Positions 1 through 11,768 of a stretch of 64,000 nucleotides of DNA are shown one piece after another. Position numbers and translations under genes: made by a program. The notes below the pieces were generated by a model. That model was not told where the DNA came from and made no database searches. It saw only the letters and a program-made list of their open reading frames with translations. Positions within the stretch are counted from its first letter, which is position 1; every line of letters begins with the position of its first letter. This DNA comes from Diplosphaera chodatii. Taxonomy: Eukaryota > Chlorophyta > Trebouxiophyceae > Prasiolales > Stichococcaceae. The stretch is taken from positions 496,001 through 560,000 of the forward strand of contig JAALGY010000053.1 in assembly GCA_032358165.1 (NCBI GenBank), read 5' to 3'.

Positions 1-3000
1 TGCAAAGCTGGCAGCAGGTTCGAAATGCATGATAAGCCCCAGTAGCTATGCTGCATAAACAAGTACCATCGATCACCAGCATTGCAGGGGGCACCTGGCA
101 GGAAGTCGAGGCCGAAGCCGGCGGGCGGCGGCACGCCGATCTTGGCGGCGATGCCGGTCACGGTCGGAGGCTTCACGGCAGAGCTGTCCAGCTGCCGCAC
201 CCGCAGCAGGCCGAAGTCCTGCGTCTCGGACTCCTTCTTCTTGTCATCCTTTGTGGCAGCAGACCTGCATGAGGAGGGAACAGATTGGGATGCCTGCCCA
301 GCAGGTGGCAGCGGCAGCATTGGAGCTCAATGCTCTGGCGCCTATTTGGCTAATGATACCCCGAGGTGCTGCACCTCGGGACACATCGTGACACTCTATG
401 CCACTAAAAGCAGGGGTTGGTGTGATCCGGAGCAGGCACGCCCGGCTCAACGTGTCCAGCACCTCCTGCTCATCGTCCATGGGTGTGATGCCAGGAGCGC
501 GGGAGACAGCCAACAACAGCCAAGCGCCAGTTGTCACCGACTGCACGGCCTTGCACAGACAGCCAGGGCTGCAAATCCATCTGCTGAGGCTGAGACACGA
601 GGCAGGCAGCGCCACGAGAGCACAATATTGAGACCACCTCGAGGAGAGCCGAAGGGTTGCGCTTGCAGCCCACCCTATGCTGCCTCTTCGTTGTGCTCTT
701 GTAGTGGCATCGCCAGGCATTGAACCCAGTCAGCAGCCAAGGGCGGCACCGCACCTGTAGACCTGCTGCAGCATGACGCCGGGGGGCACGACCACCCGGC
801 GCACCACGCGCCACTGCTTCCCGCCATCGGAGTCCTCCTCGTCCTCGATGGTGCCCGTCCACCGCTCTCCGCCGCCCACCCGCAGGCTGGCCAGCTTCGT
901 GGCCCACTGCGCCAGCACAATCTCCTGCAGCCGGCGACAGGCGGCACATCAGACGTGACCCAGCACGCTGCTCACATGCAGCCATCGACCAGCTTTGGTA
1001 AGCTTTGCCCTTGTGCAGCGTCCTGCATGGCACGCCGGCCAGAGCGATGGGGTGAGTTGTCAGGCTATCAACTGTGACGCTGAGTAACACAGCAGCAGCA
1101 ACGTGCATGCCAGCGCACCTTGGACGTGGATGTGTAGCCGACACCGTGCGCCATCAGGCTGAACAGCAGAACTGGGCCCAGCTGTCCCGCCTCCAGATTC
1201 AGCCCCTCCACAGCCAGCATACCCCTGCAGCAGGCGTGTCAAGCAGGCGAGTTGGCGCGTGCTGTTGGTGACATGCCAGTCCTGTCACAAAGCCTCAAAG
1301 CACATGTCGTTCAAGCTGCAGCAGGCCACTCACGCTGGACGGAAGGTGAGGGCTGTCATCTTGCACACCACCACTGGCACCATCTGCACAGCAGCAGTGA
1401 CATTTGTGTCAGGCGTGCACATGCTGACACCAACTCACACGAGCACCGACGGCAGAGGCACAGCTGACTTGCTGGGCGATGCGTAGAGTGACAGCAGGGA
1501 TAGTGTGCTCTTGCCTGCAGCAGCACGATGTTGACGTCGATGTCATCCACGTGCACCCCGCTGTCGGTGTTGTACGTGACGGAGGATGCCTTGAAGGTGT
1601 TGGCGTCCACCTGCATGGACATGCCGTCCACACGCACCGCCACTGTTGTCGCTGCAGACTCGCCAGCCACCGACCCACCTGCAGGCATGCACACCAGTCG
1701 ACCTGTCTTCAACGACACTTGAAACGTACGAATGCTGTCAGTCAGGCTGGGCCTGTATGTGTAGATTCGGCGTCATGTTTGACGCATGATCTTGCCAACA
1801 TACAGATGCAACTGCCACAACTCGTCACTGTCCACCTGTCTCGGTGCGGTCAGCTGCACGCTTCACGAGGGTCTTCATGTCGTGGGCCAGCCGCTGCACA
1901 GCTGCCGACATCTGCTTGAAGATGTCCTCGTTCTGCCGCACCATGACCTCCACCTCCGAGGACTCCACGATGATCGCGGTGCTGCTGCTGGCCGCTGTGT
2001 TGCTGCTGGCGGCACTGCTGCCTGCCGCGCTGTCACCTTGCTTGCCGCCGCCGGCGCGGGAGGCCTCTCCGCTGACCTCCTTATTGGCATCGCTGCTGTC
2101 GCTCTTGCCTATGACCTCTGGCACGTCTGTTGCTGACGCGGGCAACTCGCCACTCTTGCCTCGCAGCGCCTGCACAGGTGCAAACCACGTCTCAGCCACA
2201 GGTGGCCGACAGCAGGTTGGCCTCCACAGGCGCGAGGGCTGATGGTTCGGTGTTTGTAGATGGCAAACGCACACCGTTGTTTGAAGCTGTGTCTGGCCAT
2301 GCGGTGCAGCTTGCCTGGGATGCGATGGTGTCGGCCGTCTCAATGAGCACGAAGTCGTCCTCGGAGGTGCCGGGGGCGGGTGCACCAGTGGAGTACAGCA
2401 TGCGCATCGCCATCTTGCCGACGCAGAGGGGCTTGATCGTCGAGGAAGCACCCCCCTTTGCGCCTGTTTGACCAACCAACCAACACCCTTGAAAAGTAAG
2501 ACTTCAGAAGCCTCAGGATGTTCACCTGTGTTTGCCTCAGGGTCTGCATACAACATTCAGCAATAGGACAGGATCGTGCTCCCGGTCCTCGTGCAACCCC
2601 ATCTACCTGACGCAGTGAAGGACGATGTGGTCGCAGCCAGCAGCTGGCCGCCGGTGAGCTTGCTGGGTGCAGGCTTGGATGCCAACGCCGCACTACTGTC
2701 CGTGTAGCTCACGGCCACCTAAGCATCAGCAGCGACCAGCGTTTATGGATGTTTCAGTGCACGTGTTCTACCACCTGAGGCCGTGCCTCTGACATGAAGT
2801 TGCTGTGGGCACATGTGGCATGATCTCACCTCTATTGCGAGCGTACACAGACAATGCTCACCTCTGATGTCGTGAGGGCCAGCTCGGATGCACTGTACAC
2901 GAAGCTGAAGCTGGCAAGCACTGCCTGAAAGGCGCCTGCAGCCTCTGTGCGGTCAACGCTAACATTCTGTCAGCAGATTGACCAACATCATGTGCATGCA

Positions 3001-4581
3001 CCGTGGGCTATCCTTAGCGTGCCTGCATCGAAGCTCAGCCATCCACAGCAGTACCTTCTTTGCTGCCGACTTCAGTCTGCTCATCGGCCTCCGCTGGGTC
3101 CAGGCCGGGTCGTGCTGCAGCATGGGAGATGTCGTCACCGCGCGGCTTTGATACCACTTGCTGACTCCCCATCTCGATGGATTTCAGTGCACCCCTGCAT
3201 GCAGCAGAACTGCTGGGTGAATATGGCACGCACTCACTACAAACACAGGTGCTGCAGGTTGAGGCGTTTACACCATTGCCTCAGCCCATTGCACCCGCAT
3301 GCGTCTGCTTTCACATTGAACATGCAGTGTCCCTGGAGGTGCCTGTGTACCTGGAGATGGCTATGCTGGAGGTCAGCTTCGCAGCACTGAAGTCAGCAAT
3401 GGGCGTGCCATCCAGCAGCATGCTGCCGGCTCCCTGCTCGAAGGACGACGAGATGCTGCCAGCAGTGACACGGCTGCTGCCCGCCAGCGACTCCAATTTG
3501 AGCTGGCAGGGCCACTTGCCACGCACCTGCAGAAACGTTTAGCAGCTTTGAGTTGCATTCGAGGTTGTGACTTTGCTATTTGCTACACCATTCTGGCGTC
3601 ATGTGCGTACCCCCCCTACATGCAGCTGCCCCATGACGGCAGATGCGGTGGCAGTGTTACTCACGGGGTATGAGAGGCTGAAGTCCTTGACGATGACGTC
3701 TGCGGGTGGCAGCAGCGCCATGGCACGCATTGCTACGTCGCCAATGACGCCGCCAAGCAGGCCGGCAGACTGCAGGAGCATGCCGATGCCGGGCACACTG
3801 CAACAGCAAGCCACATGCGTGTTGGTGTGTTGAGACCTCATTTAGCGGGCATCACTTGATACGTGAGTTTCCACCTGAAAGGTATACTCCAGCGAGCATA
3901 CTCCAATCAGCCTGATCCCTTACAAGCAGCTGCAGAATCCGCAATGCTGCAGTCTCATGTGCACTGACCTCGGGCCGGCGCTGCCAGCGGTGTCATAGCG
4001 CAGCTTTGCATTCACCCCGCTGGTCAGCACGACCATGCGCGCGCCCTTCTTTGGCGGCGGCCGCCACGGCAGCGTCAGCTGCAGCTCGACGATGTCGATC
4101 GCCAGAGCCTCCAGCTTGCGTGTCTGCATCCCAGGAACGGAGGCGTGCGTCACGGCAGGGCACAGCAGGTGCAGTGGGCATTCCCACAAGTGACATGGCG
4201 TCCAGCCTGCATGCAAGCATCTCAACCGAGCACGAAGGGCAGCGCAGCCTATGATCGCCTTCGGCAGGCGCATGTCCAAGGACTTGAGCTCCACATGCAG
4301 CACGTCGCCGTGCCGCGTGAAGCGCAGCTTCCGCTGCCGTCCGTTCCACAACCATGCCGAGAGCCTACAGTGACATCTGCGACGTTTGCTTCCAGGTATC
4401 ACAGCGCATGTTGCAGTTTGAGTTGCCACCCTACGCTAGGGTCGTCTCGGAGTTCGTGCCTGCATACGTACTGCAGCTTGTCGCTTCACGACTCATCAAA
4501 GCATGCAGATCCTCACCTTATGCTGCAGAACACGCTCAGCAACACAAACGCCACAACAAGCAGCGCAAATGCCCAGCCCAT
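1..4581 (-). CDS. Large N-terminally membrane-anchored protein, possible bridge-like lipid-transfer (SABRE/FMP27-type) protein; 3' part outside window
   Basis: Minus-strand multi-exon gene running off the left edge. The first exon, 4581-4517, encodes 21 residues starting MGWAFALLVVAFVLLSVFC, a hydrophobic anchor, and ends at a GTGAGG donor. Further coding blocks with good donors or acceptors include about 4364-4234 (basic, beta-rich), 4130-3970, 3800-3670, 3530-3320, 2940-2870, 2715-2605, 2440-2310, 2190-1830, 1720-1510, 1222-1118, 930-765 and 260-80. They are rich in alternating hydrophobic/polar strands, with one Ala/Ser-rich linker near 2100-2000. A short N-terminal helix followed by a very long beta-strand protein is the plan of bridge-like lipid-transfer proteins such as SABRE/FMP27, which move lipid at ER contact sites. 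No diagnostic motif is visible, so the family is a guess. The exon chain was not fully phase-checked; that a gene is here is much surer than its name. Confidence 0.4.
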
Positions 4582-5688
4582 GGTTCCGTCTCGTCTCAAG
4601 GTCTGCCAACGGAGTGCAGCAAGCAGGCAAATGCCCTGAAACACGCCGTGACTTGAATCTGATGCACGCTGATCCTGCACAGCATTTGCCTTGTGCTACG
4701 GCTTGTTATGTCGGCGCTGCGATGGTCGATCAGCTCAAGGGCGAAGCTACTGGGTACTGGTGCCCTAATCTGACCCTAATATCATAAGGCCCTGCATCTC
4801 CTTTCCTACCGGGGCTCTAAAGAAGGTCAAGACTCCGAGGGAAATACTAGAATAACAGTTACATAAGGCCTAAACCCTAACCCCTAAACAAAGCGTTTGA
4901 GCGTTTCTAGCCCGCTGCGACGCTAGCGCGACGCGCCATACGCTTCAGCGTGGTCGATTTATCGTCATAGGCCGGCAAACTGTGTGAAATAGGCTGCAAT
5001 TGGTGCGGCGCCTCGCGGCGCGCTGTTCCTGGCCGGAACGATTATACGGTCATCGACCCTCAGTCTTGACCTGATTTAGCTGCCGCGGTTTCCTACGGTC
5101 GTTACTCATGCCGTAGGTCTTTTGGTCACGGTCTGATCAGTGGTGAACTTGAGAGGGAGATTGGCGTTGAACCCGCCACTTTGTACTCTGAGGCGAGCAG
5201 GTGTTGCAGCGCTGCGCTGGGAGCTTTGCGCCAGACAGGTTCATCTGGCTGCAAGAACTCAGCCTCCTCGCTGGGGCTTCATCTTCCACGTGGACCACCC
5301 GTTGCTCGCTCACGGCGTACTGGCAGACACTGCGCGCACGGCGCAGCCCCAACGCAGCAGCGCTGGTCTGCACATTTGTTGCTTCGGGGCGGTTGTGACT
5401 GCAGCGCGCTTGTCGCCCAGAATCTCCGGCCACGCTGGGCCGCGGGTTGCCATAGCTTGCGGTGAGTGCACCGGTGATCTGCAGCGTGGTCCAGTACTGC
5501 AAGCTGCTGGTGCTTGCGGAGTGCACAAAGCAGCTACAACAGGCGCCGTGGCGGTTTGCTCGTGCAGGCAGTCCTGGCTGGGCTGTGAACCACCCGTCCT
5601 GAAGTTCAGGGTGGCGACCTCGGCGGCCTAGTGGTGGTGGCAAGCTGACGGGGCAAAGCTGCTGAGCCCTGAGCAGCGCTGAGGCGCC
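4582..5688. promoter_or_regulatory. Divergent 5' region between the left-edge gene and GAF-PAS kinase 1
   Basis: About 1.1 kb separates two start codons on opposite strands, so it should hold both promoters and 5' UTRs. Overlapping open frames occur on both strands at about 5137-5643 (163 and 168 codons) but look like GC-rich shadows, with no family resemblance. A degenerate telomere-like stretch with a perfect plant-type telo-box AAACCCTAA lies at 4872-4880. I see no TATA box I would defend. Confidence 0.5.
4872..4880 (+). promoter_or_regulatory. Telo-box-like motif in divergent promoter
   Basis: AAACCCTAA lies inside the longer telomere-like run CCTAAACCCTAACCCCTAAA. In land plants this motif in promoters is bound by telo-box factors and is common in genes for growth and translation. 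Its role in algae is not something the sequence shows. The alternative is a scrap of interstitial telomeric repeat. Confidence 0.35.
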
Positions 5689-8600
5689 ATGGGCGCCTGC
5701 GCCTCAGCGCCAGCTGCCCAAGACGACCTTGCCGCACCACAGGTAGCTTCCGCCGTCGCCCTGCACTGCAACGCCTGTGCAGTCCATCTGTTGGTTCAGC
5801 AGGCATGCAAGTGAGCAGGATATCAGCCTGATGTGTCGCTGTGCTCATAGGTGACGGACCCCAAGTCGTCAGGGCATGGTGCACCTCCAGCGCCCCCGCC
5901 GCAGCACACCGGCAGCGGCAAGCTGCTCTCGCTGCAGAGCGCGTCGTCGCTGCAGGCAAGCCTGGACGACAGCAAGGCCAGCGGCGTTGTGCCGTCAGCG
6001 CCGCCAGTGGCAGAAACTCCGTCCAAGGTCGCAGCAGCTGCCGACCAGCACGCGCCGCCGCCCAATGGCGGTGGCCAGGAGGCCAGGCGCTCCTTCGAGC
6101 AGTCCCACAAGGTGAATGCTGCCCCACCACTGCCTTTGTCTGCCCGTGGGCACGATGCTGCCAAAAATTTTCATGCGCATGCAACATTTTGCCCAGCAGC
6201 TCGTGTGCATCACATTTCCCATGAGCTGAATTTATGCTGCTGTGAGCCGAAACCCTCGTGGTTGCAGGCCATGGTGCGGGACAGCCTCGCGCAGGCGCTT
6301 GAGCTGCCATACAGCATCTTCGAGAGCGGTCCATACCCGCCGCCGTGCCAGGAAGAGCGTGTGGCCTACTCCAGCAGCCTGGGCCTGACCGGCTCGCCGC
6401 CGCCCGACCCCCAGGTGCTACTCATGCCATCATGCCATTTTTTCCGGATGTCCCCTACATCACGACAGTGCCTCGAGGCCCAGCTCGCAGCAAGGCTGCA
6501 GGGCGTGTAGCGCATAGCTTCCGCTCGATGACATCTTCCAGCGCTGCCTCATGCCGACACCTCAAACCAACAATTGTGTCTTGCTACTGCTACAGATCGC
6601 GCACATCCTGACCAGCCTCAGCCGCGTGTTCAACACCGACAGCGTGCTGCTGACGCTGTGCGGCGAGCAGCGCGTGTGGATACGCAACGCCATTGGCTTT
6701 GCCGCGGGCGAGTTCGCCTGGCGCTGGGCCTTCTGCGGCTGGTCGCTCGCGCCGCCCTCGCCCCAAGTCCTGGTCATCGAGGACACCCTCAAGGATGCCA
6801 GGTGCACTGTCGTTCGAGCTGCTCAGCCTTGGTTCGCTCTGGCACAGTGCTTCAGGTACATGACCCGCTGCGTGCGAGACGCATTCTGGCATTCAGCTGC
6901 GGCAAGCGCCTTGCGCGGCGTCGCAGGCTTGGCCAAGGCAGTTGACAGCTGCGCACCACTCTCTCCATGCAGGTTCCGCGACAACGTGGTGGTGCAGGGC
7001 GAGCCGCGCATCCGCTTCTTCGTGGGCGCGCCGCTGGTGGCCAGCAACGGCCACCGCCTGGGCACCCTGTGCTACCTGGGCCCCCAGCCGCGCGTCACCA
7101 CCGCCGAGGAGGCCATGATCCTGGCCAACATGGCAGGTGTGCTCCTGCAGCTGACGGCGGCCCAGCTGTGCAGCGGGTCGTATGTGCGGCCATGTCTCAG
7201 GCGGTACTCAACCCCTCTCCAGTGGGTTTGCTGCCCGCCTGGAGGGGACAGCCGGGCGCAAGAGCAAGCTGGCCCTGCATATGCACATCCAAGAACGCCC
7301 GGTATTCTGTTGCAGAGCTGGTGGTGCGGGAGCTGGAGAAGGACGCAGTGCAGTCCGCGAAGGAGCAGGCGGCGCAGGACGGCCTGCAGACGGGCCCGCT
7401 GGAGCGCTACATGATGCGCTCGGTCGCGTGCTTCCAGCAGCAGGGCGTCGCCTTCGTCGACACGCACACGCCCGCGTGGCAGGCGCTGCACTGCAACCTG
7501 GCGCTGTCCAACGTGCGGTTTTGTGACCTACATTCTCTTCTTCTGTATGTCTGCTGTATTTGAGTGGAGTTGTTAACTGAAGTCAGTGCATCTAACACTG
7601 CGGGCTGCATGGTGGTTGCTGGCTCCCCCTGCTGGTGAGAACACGGTTTGAGGCGGGCGGGGTCCTGCGTTCCTCATTCTGATCGTCTGGCTGCTGGCTG
7701 CACAGGAGACCGGCATCGGGTACGAGGCGGCGACGGCCCGGCCCTTCTGGGAGCTGTTCCAGCCGCCCTTCGAGCTCGGCAGCGAGCCGTGGAACGCGAT
7801 GCTGGATGTCGCGGAGCGCGCCGGCGAGTTTGCTGTGCGTGGCTGCACCCTGGCGGATGCGCCGCACAGAGGCCAGTTCACGATCACCTTCAGGTGCGAC
7901 CCTGATTCACAAACCGTTGTGTGTGCGGCGAGTGTGCCTCACGAAGGGTACCGCACAGCTGGGCCTCGTGTACTGTCGTGCTGCTCGCCCGATACTCGAA
8001 CGTCGACATGAGTACTGTGTGCATGGCACACCAGTGCTGCAGCTCTCTGCGTCAACATGTGTCGTCGTGGTGTGGGCTGATTCGTGGCATGTTGCCGTCG
8101 CTGCACAGGCCGGCAGACCGCACAGCGCTGGACGAAGACATGCAGACTATCGGCGTGCCGTCAGACGTCCCGTCGTCCGCCAACACCTCGGGCCGCTACT
8201 TCTTCGCGATCCTGGCTGGCGGCAGCGCGCTCAGCACGGTGTCGACGTCCTCCAACACCTCCAGCACCACCAGCTCGCCGCAGGTCGGGCCCTTTATCTC
8301 ACGGGCTAGGGTTTTTAGGATTTCAGGGTCTCAGAATGATTGCACCCCGTCCCGAAGATGCTGTTGGGGTGTATGAGCATGCACGCCAGCCCGCCACGGC
8401 GCACCTGGCACAGGTCGTGCTGTCCAGCGCAGCGCTGGCGCAATAGCCCTCGCTGATTTTGCCCCAAACCAGTACAGTCAGTGCAGACTTCCCGCATGTC
8501 ATGCCGCAGGTCATGGAGCAGCAGCTGCAGCGGCAGACGCCCATCCCGGGCCTGGAGCTGGGCGCCGTCGTGGGCAAGGGCAGCTTCGGCACGGTGTACC

Positions 8601-11085
8601 GCGGCCGGTACAAGGGCCAGAGTGTCGCTGTCAAGGTGAGCCTGCGCTGCAAAACCCTCTCGTCAGCCAACAGCAGTGTATGCATTCACATGAGGCCATT
8701 GAGCTGGGACGGGTGTCACTCATCCAGCTCACAATGTTCGATCGCCAGGGGGGTTCACCAGTCTGCAGAGCTTCGCTGCTCTGGCATCCCACGAGTGGGC
8801 CACTGACAGTGCTGGCGAATGATGCCAGGTGTGCACGGGGGCGCTGCAGCAGGGCCGGGGGCGCGCCAACAAGCCGTGGGCGGGCGTCAAGGCCGCGATA
8901 TCGCTGCGGCTGAACCACGCCTCGGTCGTGCGCACCTTCAAGCACACGGTGGTCCTCGTGCAGGTGCGCGGCGGCCAGCCTGCGAGCCGGTCCCTGTGCC
9001 TGTCCCACGGCTGTGTTCACAGAGTTGGGTTGTGGCTTGTATTGGATTGTCAGCGGTCGGCAGTTCTTGTCGTGCAGGGCAAGCAAGTGTTGCTGAAACG
9101 ATTGCTGTTGCTGCCACAGGAGGGGCGCGTCATGCAGCGCACTTTCGACCACGGGAGCGGGTCGGTGGACAGCGGGCCGCGGTCTGGCGACTGGAGCGAC
9201 GGGTGGTTCGATGATGAAGATGACCCACAGTGTCAGGTGTGCGCAAGCTGCCCCCCCTGAGTCACCAAACGCACACATCGATGTGCACAGTGGAGTGTAG
9301 CGGCTGTGCACGGCTGGCGGGGCCACAGCAAGCCAGCGGACCTGTGGCTGCAATTGCCTGCAGTAAACTGTAGCACCGCAGAGATACTGCGGCCCACATG
9401 CGTAACATGTCAATGTCCAGGAGGCGGAGGCGCACAACCCGGCGGTCGAGATGGAGACGTGGGCAGTCATGGAGTACTGCAACCGCGGCACCCTGCAGGC
9501 TGGTGTCGACAAGGTGAGCTGCAGGAGCTGTCGGCATGCATAGCAGCATGCCGCAGCTGAGTCGAGTCTGCATGCAGCCAACAACATCTTTCTTGCAAGC
9601 ATGTGAAGCACACACTTCCTGCTGCAGGGCTACTTCCGGCGGGACCGCACCTGCAAGCCGCCCAGCCCGCCAGACACGGGCGCCGTCATCGCGACCGCGC
9701 TGCAGCTCGCCGGCGCGATGACGTACCTCCACGACCAGGACATCATCCATGGTGAGCCCGCGCAGCTGCTTGTGGCCCGGGAAACGGGTTGGTGCCCGTC
9801 GAGCACCGCCATGTGGCCGATAATGTGCCGAGAATGTGGGTTGACCTTTGGAGTCAGTCGGCGCACCCTGGCAGGTGGAACCCAAGAGCATTGGGCTATT
9901 GCTCAAGCGCCTGTGCCCAGCAGGGTGCTCAGACAGTGGTGTTGCAGAACATAGGCAGGCTACGGACAGCAAGCCTCAGATATGCTTGCTGCTTCCCACA
10001 GGTGACCTGGCCGGCGGCAACATCCTGCTCACCTCGGACGACAGCCAGCCGCATGGGTTCTCCTGCAAGGTGCGCAGTCAGCATCAAGCGCAAACAGCCT
10101 GCCGTGTGGCGCATATGTTGCACCATCTGATGCACTCTGAGCAAGTGCTGCCCTGCCCATGCCAGAACCTCATGCACCATCGCAGGTTGCTGACTTCGGG
10201 CTGTCAAGGAGCCTGAGCTTCCAGACCCGCCTGATGACGGCCTCATACGGCACCGTAACCCACAGTGCGTGCCTGCGACATGCTTGCTCATGCCCTGCAC
10301 CACCGCATCATTCCCTCCTATCGCACATGCACGATGCCTGAGTTGAGACCTCCCAGGCAAAGTGCTCGTTGCTCAGCTGCAGTGCCGCCTGAGCTGCTGA
10401 CAGAGGGCAAGCTGTCGAAAGGTATGCACACCCAGCATGCCCATCGCCCCGCGACCTCAAGACATGTTGTACACAGCAACAGCAGGGCTATACCACGCTG
10501 CTGACAGCACGGCCTCCCATTCCCCTGCAGCTGCGGACGTGTACGCCTTCGGTGTGCTCATCTGGGAGATGGCCACGGGCGTGCGAGCCTGGGCCGGCAT
10601 GTCGCACACGCAGGTGCCTGCGCTTCTGAGGCATTTCAAGTCACACCACCCTTTGCATGAATGTGCGTCAGGTCCATGCCTACATCAGGTCACAAGGCCT
10701 CCGAGACACGACTATGCCTGCAGATTCTGGCGGCTGTGGCGGTCGAGAACAAGGAACTGTGCTTCCTGCCAGGCTGCGACCCAGGCATAGTGGTGCGGCC
10801 CCAGTCCGCCTGTGCCCATGGCTTGCGCCCAATGTATGTTGATGCCGATCAACTCCTGTGCTCAGCTGCCCCAGCTGCTCAGAACTATGGCATGCACCCT
10901 CTCTGCAAGTCCTGAGCAGTTTAGCGCATGACCCTGACCCGCTTGGCTGACTGCAGGCGCTGGCGAGGCGGTGCATGGCACGCGACCCCGAAGCGCGGCC
11001 GACCTTCCCAGAGCTCCAGGACACCCTGGAGCAGCTTGATCGCCAGTTTCACGCCGGCAAGGGCATCAAGGCACCCACACAATGA
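5689..11085 (+). CDS. GAF-PAS sensor / TKL (Raf-like) protein kinase, copy 1
   Basis: Nineteen exons (5689-5742, 5851-6111, 6268-6414, 6596-6801, 6973-7136, 7316-7512, 7706-7893, 8109-8283, 8510-8635, 8829-8963, 9120-9236, 9421-9513, 9628-9751, 10002-10069, 10186-10264, 10383-10421, 10531-10613, 10724-10792, 10957-11085) give 817 aa with all phases matching. The protein starts MGACASAP, a likely N-myristoylation plus palmitoylation site. Residues about 120-280 are a GAF domain like those of bacterial sensor proteins (FCGW, then PRIRFFVGAPLVASNGHRLG). Residues about 300-450 are PAS-like (VDTHTPAWQALHCN...FWELFQPPF). The kinase has GKGSFGTVY near 485-493, VAVK with Lys506, HGD (Asp664), DFG 688-690 and THMPPELL, the MPPELL being split over an intron. 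The alphaC position that is normally Glu is Lys527. It probably phosphorylates Ser/Thr in a sensory pathway; ligand and substrate are unknown. Paralogue at 33210-38724. Confidence 0.9.
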
Positions 11086-11455
11086 AGCATAGCCATCAGT
11101 TGTGAGCTTTCAGCATAGTTGGGACCAGAGCAGCATCGGCATCATCCGCTGCAGACTGGCCGGATCTGCGTTTTCAGTTAGCTAAGCAATAAAATCTGCG
11201 ATGCTGGTCGTGCAGCACCCCCATGTCAAATCACTCTTATTTTTCGACATGGGGTATTCTTTATCGTCGCGCCTCTGCAGCCACAGCTGTTGCAGGACAG
11301 GCTGCCTGTTGACGACGCTTGCTTTTTGCTCCGAAGCTGTGCTGTTTTGACCGCACTGCGCTGTGGCCTCTGCGAAGACTGCAATTGTTAGTAGGCTGTC
11401 GATGGTTTTCCACAAGCTTGCTAGTAAAACTCTTTTCTATCCTGCCAGGGTGACA

Positions 11456-11460
11456 TGTAA
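11456..11460 (+). terminator. Candidate TGTAA poly(A) signal for GAF-PAS kinase 1
   Basis: TGTAA lies 371 nt after the stop codon. It is the established poly(A) signal of chlorophyte algae; its use here is inferred from position. Confidence 0.5.
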
Positions 11461-11517
11461 CAAGTAAGGCCTTGATGCTCAGAGCGGTGGTGCCACAATG
11501 TTGTCACGAGGTTGCAA

Positions 11518-11522
11518 TTACA
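11518..11522 (-). terminator. Candidate TGTAA poly(A) signal for the GT61 gene
   Basis: TGTAA on the minus strand, about 247 nt after the GT61 stop codon. Confidence 0.5.
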
Positions 11523-11768
11523 AAACCGACCATTGCTGATCCATAAACGCCCAACGATGTTGTAGCACAGCCGAGACACAGAAAACACTGCTGACTGCAG
11601 CCTGCCGATTAAGTACACGAAGCTCAAGCCGATCAAACACAATTGTACAAAATTGAGAAGGAATAGCGCAAATGTTGCATCGCAACAGCAATGCTCTGAA
11701 AACCACAGTGATGTTGGTCATCAGCACCGTGGTGTATGTTCCTTCCATCCTTAGCCCCAAAAATGCAA

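Larger units (their letters stand above)
11086..11768. other. Convergent 3' region of kinase 1 and the GT61 gene
   Basis: No gene is visible in 683 bases, which should hold two 3' UTRs facing each other. TGTAA is present on the plus strand at 11456-11460 and on the minus strand at 11518-11522, giving 3' UTRs of roughly 370 and 250 nt that end about 60 bases apart or overlap. Base composition is more AT-rich than in the genes. Confidence 0.6.

Noticed and set aside
4860..4890. Chromosome-end telomere
   Set aside because: Only two to three degenerate units, flanked by normal genes on both sides.
5137..5643. Overlapping open frames of about 165 codons on both strands upstream of kinase 1
   Set aside because: No family features, no splice pattern, and both strands equally open; best read as 5' UTR or promoter.
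8631..9611. 326-codon minus-strand open frame
   Set aside because: It lies antisense to kinase 1 exons whose phases and motifs are certain; GC-rich coding DNA produces such shadows.
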